A stretch of 64,000 nucleotides of DNA, taken from positions 12,951,523 to 13,015,522 of the forward strand of contig OX336342.1 in the NCBI GenBank assembly GCA_946902875.1, in the 5' to 3' direction. A program made the position numbers and the translations under genes. This DNA is from Nematopogon swammerdamellus (taxonomy: Eukaryota; Arthropoda; Insecta; Lepidoptera; Adelidae). The notes beneath the pieces are model-generated. The model saw only the letters and a program-made list of their open reading frames with translations. It searched no databases and was not told the DNA's origin. Shown here one piece after another: positions 56,160 to 64,000 of the stretch; the stretch's first letter is position 1, and each line of letters starts with the position of its first letter.

Positions 56160-57574
56160 TGGTGTCCGTTGTACCAGACGTCAAACTGCTCTTTTTCGAA
56201 GATTATAGCTGTGGCTATTGGGTTTTGATGTCGAGTCGCTCTACACAAATGTACCGATAAGTTACGCACTTAAAGTTATTGAGAAAAAGCTAAGCGATAA
56301 CGATATACCTACCGGCTACGTGAAATTTATAGAGCACTGTCTGCGTCAAAATTATTTCCTGTGGAATGGTGACTTTTACATCCAACTGGACGGGGTCGCT
56401 ATGGGTTCACCGGTCGCACCAGTCGTTGCCAATCTCTTTATGGAAGATCTAGAGGAAAGAGTGCTGAGAACGAGTGACAACCCACCGACGACTTGGTTCA
56501 GATATGTTGACGATACCTTTGCAATATTGCAGAATGGCACACTACACCTGCAACGGTTCCTCGAAGAACTGAACGCTGCCCATCCAAACATATCGTTCAC
56601 GAGAGGAATTGAGGATGTGAACCAAATAGCGTTCCTGGACGTCTTGGTACAGAGAAGAGCCGACGGTTACCTGTCGCATACGGTGTATAGGAAACCGACA
56701 CACACCAACCGATACCTGAACGCCAACTCGCACCATCACCCAGCCCAGCTTAAATCGGTTGTAACCTCCCTGGTAAACCGTGCACACAATGTATGTGATG
56801 AAGAGCACCTTCAAATGGAGCTGAAGCAGGTAAAAAGTGCATTGCAGCAAAATGGATTTATCACGAGGGCTTGCAATATTAAAATCCAAGGAAAAAGGCA
56901 AAGACGAATTGAGGTTAGTAGACAGCCCGTCTATTTACCATACGTATCAGGTGTAGCAGACCAGATTGGTAAATTACTTCGAAAAATGGAAATCGGGACA
57001 TTCTAAGATAAGATACCATTGCAAGCCCCAGGCGTCTACAAAGTTCCATGTAGCTGTGGGAAGAGCTACATCGGCCAAACGAAGAGGAGCGTCCATGAGC
57101 GAATGTGCGAACACATAGCAGTCAAGAATGGTGACATGCTTAAATCGGCCATAGCGGAACATCTATTGCTTGGTGATAGTAACCACTGGATCCGGCTTGA
57201 TGAAGCGTCGGTACTAGCGGTAGAACGACACTACACTCCACGCCTAGTCAGGGAAGCCATCGAAATTACCAGGCACAGAAATTTCAACAGGGACGACAGT
57301 ATGAATTTATCACCTTCTTGGCTGCCCGTGCTGTCACAACACACATCATCAAGATCTTCCGCCAAGCCAGCGTCTGAAGACAAAGTGAGTGTTGTGTGCA
57401 GCCGGGACTTCATACGATGTATGGATCGCGATCTGACACCGCTGCCGGATATTGTCCAACCTACCCACAGCTATAATCTTCGAAAAAGAGCAGTTTGACG
57501 TCTGGTACAACGGACACCAGACGTCGGCTCCAGGAACTCCCGCATTCCCTGAAGAAGCCCGTGACGTAGCGGGC
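56105..57574 (+). mobile_element. Broken Penelope-like element with inverted terminal arms
   Basis: A reverse-transcriptase/GIY-YIG endonuclease frame is bracketed by two 110-bp arms in inverted orientation (56105-56214 minus, 57465-57574 plus) differing by only about two bases. The inverted partial repeat at the 5' end is typical of Penelope-like elements. The body is 5'-truncated: homology begins at RT motif A, joined directly to the left arm. An in-frame TAA interrupts it. The left arm continues for some 60 bp more (to about 56045) than the right copy. It lies upstream of SLC6 exon A. Confidence 0.9.
56218..57498 (+). pseudogene. Penelope-type RT plus GIY-YIG endonuclease, truncated, one in-frame stop
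   Basis: The frame opens at RT motif A (FDVESLYTNVP) with the N-terminal part of the enzyme missing. GVAMGSPVAPVVANLFME is motif B, FRYVDD the catalytic motif C, then AFLDVLV and YRKPTHTNRYL. A TAA at 57004-57006 breaks the frame; the same frame continues with the endonuclease: GVYKVPCSCGKSYIGQTKRS with Arg and EH following, i.e. the GIY-YIG nuclease typical of Penelope elements. The C-terminus (SYNLRKRAV) runs into the right arm. Without its N-terminus and with the stop it cannot make the full enzyme. Confidence 0.92.
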
Positions 57575-57651
57575 CTTGCGAATTTATAGTTGTTCATAAT
57601 CGTAAGTACATAAACTTACCCATACTTCTTTCTCTATAATTTTATTCTTCA

Positions 57652-57785
57652 TCACCCAAAGGTTGACTGGAAGAAATATCACTTGCAGTGATAAGTCTGG
57701 CTTTGCGCACTCCTGTATTTCTTATTTCTCGGTGTGTACCTACTGTTCTTCTTTTAATTGTGTGTAATAAAGAGTTTATATTATA
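57652..57785 (+). repeat. LINE 3' tail
   Basis: AAAGGTTGACTGGAAGAAAT-ATC ... ATAAGTCTGGCTTTGCGCAC ... GTGTAATAAAGAGTTTATAT: the typical 3' end of lepidopteran CR1/Jockey LINEs, with the AATAAAG signal. It lies just downstream of the Penelope element. Confidence 0.65.
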
Positions 57786-57970
57786 TTCTATACTTTACTT
57801 TCCATAAAACAGTCACAAAAATTTAAACTATCACTAACCAAAATGTGTAATAAATAATTGATCGTTATTTAAAAAAAAATTGTTTAGTGAGAATGTTTTT
57901 ATCAAAATTATTTTGGTATTGCCACAAGGACTTCATACATCACAACGGAAAAATATATAAAAATAAATAC

Positions 57971-58000
57971 CTCATTCATAGTGTAATTTTCACTAGCCAT
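57971..58000 (-). CDS. Candidate first coding exon of the SLC6 gene
   Basis: On the minus strand an ATG opens a 10-residue reading frame, MASENYTMNE, that runs into GAG|GTATTT, a possible 5' splice site. It ends in phase 0, exactly what exon A needs (its first codon is GTG after a CTTCAG acceptor), giving [19 protein letters not shown] short hydrophilic N-terminus split from TM1 by a long first intron is normal for SLC6 genes. No TATA box is obvious upstream (higher coordinates). The donor is only moderate. A nearer alternative lies at 42525-42533. Confidence 0.45.
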
Positions 58001-58464
58001 TCCCAAAAACTCTCCTCGGCGTGATCTTCAAAATGTCGTTCGTAGTCCAAGGCGTCCTTTTGCATAGAGTCTATGTGCAACATCAGATAAGGATAGACCT
58101 GGAGAGTCCTGCGCGATAGATGAAGCCTACTCAGTCACTAGAGACGCCGACACATGCTCACTCCACACTTGCACGTACGTCACGGCCGACTGGGCGAAAA
58201 GTGAGGAAAAATGTATTGTAAATTGCACCGAACTTTATCAACATGGCTGATATTTGATAAGCGCCGTATCTGCTCATTAGGAAATATGAATAACTGATCG
58301 TTTTTATGATGAATTTTTATTATTTTTTTACCTCACTAGGCGTGCACAATTAGGTGTGCACATAATTGCTTTCTTGTTAAATTTTGATCTTTATTAACCC
58401 CACGGCATTTGAGGGTCCCGTTGCAAAATGCAAAAAAAAGGGGAACCTTTATCCTAATCATACT

Positions 58465-58690
58465 TGGTGGTAGGGTTTAACCCGCCCGGGTTGGTACCAC
58501 CGCACTGAATGAAACGTCGGTCGAAACGGCTATGTAAATAATTTGTGTTTTCCGACCAGTTCAGTGTAGCCGGCACGATAAAAGGGGGAAGCACTGACAT
58601 GGCACTTGGTTCACCCGGTGTTATGGGCTGACATCACGGACGTTGTAGGTGACGAAGCCAACCGTGTCAGTTTCCATAAAAAAAATAGGA
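58465..58690 (+). repeat. SINE body copy
   Basis: Contains GGTGGTAGGGTTTAACCCGC, GGTTGGTACCACCGCACTGA, GTGTAGCCGGCACGATAAAA and the GTCAGTTTCCATAAAAAAAA tail. No head. Confidence 0.75.
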
Positions 58691-58849
58691 TCACTCTTGT
58701 CTCTGCCTCTGTTTGTCGATTACACGCGGATATCTCCGAATCTACTGAACCGATTTTGAAGAAACTTGCTCGCAGACAGGCCACAGATAAATGTGTCTAA
58801 TAAAATAATTCGTAGAAAGTACAGGGTATCCCAAAATATTAAAAAATAA

Positions 58850-59060
58850 AATTGTTTTTAGGGTTTTGTACCTCAAAAGAGGAAAAAAAAGGAACCCCTC
58901 TGTCTGTCCGTCCGTCTGTCACAGGTTATTTATCCGAATCTACTGGATGTAAAAAAATTTTTTAAATATATATAGAGTTTGATACTCGTACAATCACGGA
59001 CGTAGGTAAGTATAGACTAAATGAACGAATTTTCAATTCAATTTGGGGGACAAATGTGAT
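58850..59060 (+). repeat. Interspersed repeat fragment (CTCAAAAGAGG type)
   Basis: TTTTAGGGTTTTGTACCTCA-AAAGAGGAAAAAAAAGGAAC ... GTCTGTCACAGGTTATTTAT-CCGAATCTACTGGATG: homologous to 11515-11680. Confidence 0.6.
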
Positions 59061-59066
59061 AGTTAA

Positions 59067-59662
59067 CCCTAGATCACTAAGCTTAATTTCGAGTAACGTT
59101 ATCACTAACCATTCGTAAATTTTATGACATATTTAAAGCATCAATATTTATTTAATCAAATTGATTTATAACACAAAATTACCTTAATTAGCCTTGGTTT
59201 TCATTTTATTAAATAACATAATCTGTTTTAGAAATAACCAACACGCAACTTTGATTGCATATAGAAACAATATACATACACCCTGAAAATCGCCTTTTTT
59301 CAGTCCTTGCAGAATGTCGTGGTCATACAACATTTTTTTGCGAGTTCTGGAAAAGTCTCGACTAGATGCTTCCTTCTAGAAGATAAACAACCTTATTTGA
59401 CTTCGGATTCTATGACACCATAGCAATTTTCTATGGAAAAAAAAGTTACATAGTTACTAACCATTGGTAAATTTTACGATGATAACACGATATCTCCCGA
59501 TCTAATAAACGTGCATCCACAATGAGTGCTTCTGAGTCATTAATGAGGCTAATTAGGAAGGTATTAGGAACGGGTGGGGTGAGGGGTGTCGGGATCTTAC
59601 CGAAACATTAAAATTGCACACAGTACGCGTCGTAATTTTTACGACTGGTTAGTGATCTAGGG
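59067..59662. mobile_element. piggyBac-type MITE flanked by TTAA
   Basis: A 596-bp non-coding element with perfect 14-bp terminal inverted repeats CCCTAGATCACTAA, flanked on both sides by TTAA (59063-59066 and 59663-59666). TTAA duplication and CCCTAG ends are the hallmark of piggyBac transposons. No transposase frame is present, so it is non-autonomous. Two internal direct repeats share CTAACCATT(C/G)GTAAATTTTA. Confidence 0.85.
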
Positions 59663-59689
59663 TTAAAATTGTTTCTTTAAGTGAATCAT

Positions 59690-59905
59690 GTGAAATTTGA
59701 ATGAAAACGCCTCGTATATGGAATTCAAATATATTTATTCTAATAATATATTTTTTATAATTTTTAAACACATAGGTTAAAAGATATTAAAGAAAACATA
59801 AAAAAATAGAGCGACCGTATTCCGAAACTACTGAGTCTAAAATGTCTAAAAAATAGGGAATATAGGGGCTCTTTTTTAGTTTACAGCCAAACCCACCTCA
59901 TTTAT
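59690..59905 (+). repeat. Interspersed repeat fragment
   Basis: Matches 14930-15170 (ACACATAGGTTAAAAGATAT-TAAAGAAAACATAAAAAAAT ... CGAAACTACTGAGTCTAAAA). It directly follows the piggyBac MITE; with 58850-59060 on the other side, the MITE may have inserted into one such element. Confidence 0.6.
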
Positions 59906-60225
59906 CCTCGGGCCACTGAATTTTCGGCATGAATTGTTGTGATGTTATGTTACTATATTGTTATAGAAAGTAATGCAAATTGTTTTAGTGTTCTGTTCTA
60001 AAATTTTAAAACCTGAACACATATGGCTTCAATTCGGTATGCACGCTACTGTTCTCTTGTTTCTGTGTCAAGTATTGTTAATTTATATTGTTCTTCTGTA
60101 TCTCATCTTCTGTCTTCTGTATCTTTGTTAGTATTTTGTGTGCAATAAAGTATTTCTATCTATTCTTGTTATACCCCAATCAATATAACAATATCATTTC
60201 GGGGAAATAATTCCCCAGTTAGGCG

Positions 60226-60600
60226 GTTGGCCGAGTAGTTTGGGCGTCGGCTTCTCTAGCGAGAGGTTCGAGGTTCGAATCCGGTCGCAGTGACTGACTG
60301 AATAATTTACGTGCATAACTATACCTGCTGCTTCACCGTTCGGGACCGTTGTAAAACTTGGGTCCCTTCCCTTGCCCCTTTCTAGGTGGTAGGCTCAAAT
60401 TGTAGCCGACTGGGTTGGTCACGCCGTACTGGATGTAAGATGGCTCGGCTGTTTCTCCTTTATAGTCCAGTAAAGAAAGCAATCCAAGGGGAATTCTCCG
60501 GTATGGCACCTACCTTCTCGGAGGTGATATTGGCTAGTCGGAGCACATGCTCAGACTCAGCCATCCATACCAGATTGCCGAATAAAATAAAATAAAATTT
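60226..60600 (+). repeat. tRNA-headed SINE, longer copy
   Basis: Same head (GCGGTTGGCCGAGTAGTTTG, GAGGTTCGAATCCGGTCGC) with an extra inner segment including GGGTCCCTTCCCTTGCCCCT and TAGGTGGTAGG, which is also present in the tRNA/5S SINE. It ends GAATAAAATAAAATAAAA. It therefore links the two SINE families. Confidence 0.75.
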
Positions 60601-60883
60601 GCCTTGGTAGGAATGGAACCTTGTTGTGCGAATCCAACTGGCACTTAACGGATCTTTTATCAGTTGTTGTTGCGCTTCACAGATTATTTGAATAACTACG
60701 TAGAGATAATGTATAATCTAGATCGGAGATGTAGTTCGTTTTATGTCTATCTCAGGAGGTGTTCTTTCCCTACAACATAACTTCCCTACGCCACAATAAC
60801 TACGATAACACATTGATAGAATACACCGCTGACTGGAAGTCTCTAATCGAGTCAACGGGACTTTCTTATGTCGGTAAAGCCGC

Positions 60884-61349
60884 GTTCTCACGAGGCGAAT
60901 CAGTCGGTCAACTTTTAGTTGAACGAGTAAAATCGCAGACGAATTGCGTTCTTACGCTTGAACCGATAATCGAACCGACCGGACAGTCCTTCCTAGATGG
61001 AGCCATAGAATCGTTATAGAATTTAACGAACATGGACAGCAATAGTTGACAGGGAATCAATTTTCTGTTGTTCAAGAAAAGTCGATCATTTGTTGAACGA
61101 CATGTTGTTTCCCTGTCAACTTTTGGTGTTCAAATTGGTTCAGTTCATGACGTCATCGTGCGTGTTGATTGTTGATTAACTTGATTGTCGAATGTGAGAA
61201 CAGCGTTTCGAGTTGAAAGCGAACACAATCGCACGACTTTGTTTTGGCGTAATTTTAGAACGTCCGGTCGGTTCGATTATCGGTTCAAGCGCGTGAGACG
61301 GAAATTCATTTGCGATTTTATTTTTCCGTCTGACTCGCCTCGTGAGAAC
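60884..61349. mobile_element. 466-bp foldback element with ~105-bp terminal inverted repeats
   Basis: Starts GTTCTCACGAGGCGA and ends with its reverse complement TCGCCTCGTGAGAAC. The inverted arms share long inner stretches, for example GCTTGAACCGATAATCGAAC followed by CGACCGGAC. The centre has a second inverted pair (GTTGACAGGGAA/TTCCCTGTCAAC, 61044-61117). No coding capacity is convincing. A clear target duplication was not found, so superfamily is unknown. Confidence 0.75.
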
Positions 61350-61610
61350 GTGTCCATAAGCCCCGTCGGTGCTTGTCGCAGCTGGATCTATCATCCGAGA
61401 TTACTTTAGTATCTACCTATTTCATACTTATTCGCACTTTCACACATTATATCTCAGTACACTGTGGAGGCTTTTCGGAATATGAGAAGGGAACTCGCGG
61501 GTCAGCGGCCGACTACAGTTAATACCTCAATTAGTGAGGAATGTAATTAGAATAACCTTGTACTTTAGTCGCTGGGGCTGAAATAAATCATCCGACGCAG
61601 CTGGTCCCTG

Positions 61611-61690
61611 CGGGTTGGACGGGGCTGGGCGGGGAGGGGGTGCGTCGGTGGTCGGGTGGGGTTGAGGAAGGAAGGAGGGAAGGGGGCAAA
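61611..61690 (+). other. G-rich tract able to form a G-quadruplex
   Basis: Runs of 3-5 G separated by 1-2 bases (GGGGCTGGGCGGGGAGGGGG, 61621-61640) followed by more G-rich sequence. No gene context visible nearby. Confidence 0.6.
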
Positions 61691-62023
61691 AGCCACGTTC
61701 CGGAAGTAAACTGGCTATGCATAATATTATTGTAGCTATTAATTTTGGTCGATGTACGTATCATAGTCATCACCGAGAATAGATATATATACCTATAATA
61801 AAGTCAGGTATATAGCTGTTTATTATATTTGTATACTGTGAGTCATTCAAGTATTACTTACATGGGACTATGGAACTGAACAATTTTGCTTCAATGTTTT
61901 TAAACTGAAGTGAAATGTATTCCCTTCCGTTATATTGAAAAAAAATTAATACCTATTTAATATTCAAAGTTATCTGAATCTGTTTCGATAAATGTAACTA
62001 AAGTGAGGAAATTATTTCTTCAG

Positions 62024-62146
62024 ACAGAACACATCACTAGAATGCAAATGTCGCGGGAACATGTCCCGCTACTTCTACTCACGTGTATGTTACGGCCCGT
62101 AACTTACGGGGACCATCTTGGAACATGTCGCGGCACATGTTCTGTG
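62024..62146. repeat. Cluster of short perfect palindromes
   Basis: GCGGGAACATGTCCCGC (62053-62069), GTTACGGCCCGTAAC (62089-62103) and GAACATGT-CGCGGC-ACATGTTC (62121-62142) sit within outer ends ACAGAACA/TGTTCTGT. Probably the centre of a small transposon or foldback. Confidence 0.5.
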
Positions 62147-62799
62147 TACACACTTGTCTATTCTCTATTATCGACTATAGCAAAAATTGCGGTAGCCGCA
62201 GCTCTGTCTCACTAGACGCATTGAGAAGGCCGTCCGAGCGAGTGAGACGGATCATGAGAAATTGCTAGTAGCGATGAATTGCTAATCAATACTAATAATA
62301 AATCTGCAAGGGATAGTTATGGAATAAGTTACTTTGTTTTATGATAAACTACGTTTTAGACTCTATGTATGATATTAAAACTAAATTGGCGATTTATACA
62401 AATATTTTCTGTATGTATATATGTTCCTCCATAACTCTTAAACCGATCATCCGAGTTCGATGAAACTTAGTGCAAGCACAGTTACCTATGCGTGGCAAAG
62501 GATAGGCTAAATAAAATTCAGTTCCGGTTACTCTAAGATGTGGCTCTCATACAAACCGAATTGTTACGCGCGCCGAAATAAAGGTAACGATAGCGAGATT
62601 ACTTACTTTCTTCTTTTTAAACACGAATTTCACGCGAGCGAAGCCGCGGGAAGAGTTAGTAGAGAATAAGCCCGCAGTAGAGATATCGCCCGCAACATTT
62701 CCCGCGCCACGTAAATTTCGCGGTATAACTATTGTATTGTATACTAGCTTTTGCCCGCGGCTTCGCTCGCGTGAAATTCGTATTTCAAAGAAAGCAAGT

Positions 62800-63688
62800 A
62801 AGTAACTAAGGCCGATCTGCGTTAAGTAAGGTAAACGATAAACCTTCTCAACTAAAGTAAGTAACTAAGGGCGAGGCCGAAGGCCGAGCTGCGTTCAGGA
62901 AGACGATAAACCCACTCAAAGAAAGTAAGTAATTTAGGGCGAGGCCGAAGGCCGAGCTGCGTTCACGAAGACGATAACCTTTTCGAAGAAGTAAGTAACA
63001 GAGGGCGAGGCCGAAGGCCGAGCTACGTTCAGGAAGACTATAAACCCTTTCGAGGAAATTAAGTAATTGAGGGCGAGGCCGAAGGCCGAGCTGCGTTTAG
63101 GAAGACGATAAACCTACTCAAAAAAAGTAAGTAATTGAGGGCGAGGCCGAAGGCCGAGCTGCGTACAGCAAGACTATAAACCTTCTTGAAGAAAGTAAGT
63201 CACTGAGGGCGAGGCCGAAGGCCGAGCTGCGTTCAGGAAGATGATAACCCTTTCGAAGAAGTAAGTAACAGAGGGCGAGGCCGAAGGCCGAGCTGCGTTC
63301 AGGAAGACCATAAACCTTCTCGAAGAAAGTAAGTAACTAAGGGCGAGGCCGAAGGCCGAGCTGCGTTCAGGAAGACTATAAACCTTCTTGATGAAAGTAA
63401 GTACCTAACTGAGGGCGAGGCCGAAGGCCAAGCTGCATTCAGGAAGACGATAACCTTTTCAAAGAAAGTAAGTAACAGAGGGCGAGGCCGAAGGCCGAGC
63501 TGCGTTCAGGAAGACCATAAACCTTCTCCAAGAAAGTAAGTAACTAAGGGCGAGGCCAAAGGCCGAGCTGCTTTCAGGAAGACCATAAACCTTCTCGAAG
63601 AAATTAAGTAATTGAGGACGAGGCCGAAGGCCGAGCTTTGTTCAGGAAGACTATAAACCGTCTTGAAGAAAGTAAGTAACTATCGCCC
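62800..63688 (+). repeat. Second ~67-bp tandem array, forward arm
   Basis: About thirteen units of the repeat also present at 12590, beginning right beside GCCCGCGGCTTCGCTCGCGT-GAAATTCG (62757), a widespread lepidopteran repeat end from which the array may have grown. Confidence 0.92.
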
Positions 63689-64000
63689 ATAGTTACTTAC
63701 TATCATCGAGAAGGTTTAGTGTCTTCCAGAATACAGCTTGGCCTTCGGCCACCCCCTTAGTTACTTACTTTCTTCGAGAAGGATTATAGTCTTCCTGAAC
63801 GCAGCTCGACCTTAGGCCTCGCCCTCAGTTACTTACTTTCTTCGAGAACTTGTTCGAGAAGGTTGAAGGTCTTCCTGAACGCAGCTCGGCCTTCGGCCTC
63901 GCCCTTTGTTGCTTATTTTCTTCGAAAAGGTTTAACCTCTTCCTGAACGCAGCTCGGCCTTCGGCCTCGCCTTTAGTATGTTACTTACTTTCTTTGAGAA
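63689..64000 (-). repeat. Second ~67-bp tandem array, reverse arm (runs off the edge)
   Basis: After the turn (GTAACTATCGCCCATAGTTA) the units continue in reverse orientation to the last base, so the array is longer than seen. Confidence 0.9.

Larger units (their letters stand above)
1405..58000 (-). other. SLC6 amino-acid transporter gene locus (3' end off the left edge)
   Basis: Eight exons on the minus strand join without a frame error into about 499 residues of an SLC6 sodium- and chloride-dependent transporter, a 12-helix plasma-membrane symporter that takes up neurotransmitters or amino acids. TM1 reads [15 protein letters not shown]: the Gly where monoamine carriers have Asp argues for an amino-acid substrate. 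TM6 ([16 protein letters not shown]) and TM8 ([13 protein letters not shown]) resemble glycine and proline transporters. Exon phases follow 0,1,1,2,0,0,1,0. Introns measure about 1.5, 8.5, 14.7, 5.1, 0.55, 2.9 and 4.8 kb, plus up to 17 kb upstream, and are filled with mobile elements. Family members are usually about 600-650 residues, so TM11-12 and the C-tail are missing to the left. The family is secure; the exact substrate is inference. Confidence 0.85.

Noticed and set aside
60226..60300. Functional tRNA gene
   Set aside because: A and B boxes are present, but there is no proper acceptor stem and the sequence continues into a SINE body; the same applies to 51475.

Overview
The window looks like nuclear DNA of a lepidopteran insect. 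The evidence is one insect-type intron-rich gene, very dense short interspersed repeats, (CATA)n microsatellites attached to repeat ends, and many copies of small repeats I recognise from moth and butterfly genomes (the 'GAGTCGGACTCG...GGGTTCCGTA' repeat, the 'GCCCGCGGCTTCGCTCGCG' repeat, the 'GCGAGGCCGAAGGCCGAG' tandem repeat). I cannot name the species. There is no prokaryotic gene organisation.

The only host gene I can support is an SLC6-family Na+/Cl- dependent amino-acid transporter (glycine/proline-transporter type) on the minus strand. Eight coding exons (59+93+74+38+60+63+67+44 residues, about 499 in all) join in perfect phase from 40834 down to 1405 with GT/AG borders. They cover TM1 to about TM10. 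The last exons lie beyond the left edge. Two candidate initiation exons (57971-58000 and 42525-42533) both join the first conserved exon in frame. The introns add up to almost the whole window and act as a sink for mobile DNA.

Region by region: 1-9.4 kb holds exons H, G and F between LINE and SINE remnants. 9.4-15.6 kb holds exons F, E and D, a full-length chimeric tRNA/5S SINE, a (TATG)n tract, a 1.8-kb tandem array of ~67-bp units that reverses orientation, and a 397-bp near-perfect hairpin. 17.05-29.19 kb is a complete, apparently young Ty3-like LTR retrotransposon with unusually long 3,078-bp LTRs, a 4-bp target duplication, gag and pol overlapping at TAATG, and a G-patch-like segment in front of the protease. 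It lies antisense in the intron between exons C and D. 30-41 kb holds exons C, B and A with foldback elements and an inverted SINE pair. 41-56 kb is repeat-rich intron with foldbacks, a 61-bp minisatellite and SINEs. 56.1-57.6 kb is a broken Penelope-like element (reverse transcriptase plus GIY-YIG endonuclease) flanked by inverted 110-bp arms, with a hammerhead-ribozyme-like motif. 58-64 kb holds a candidate first exon, a TTAA-flanked piggyBac-type MITE, a 466-bp foldback element, a G-quadruplex-prone tract and a second inverted ~67-bp tandem array running off the right edge.

The transporter is the only host function visible. The most unusual items are the long-LTR retrotransposon and its gag/pol junction and leader, the ribozyme-like motif of the Penelope element, the tRNA/5S chimeric SINE whose body is shared with a SINE carrying a different head, and the inverted higher-order tandem arrays. 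All borders, counts and alignments were made by eye.
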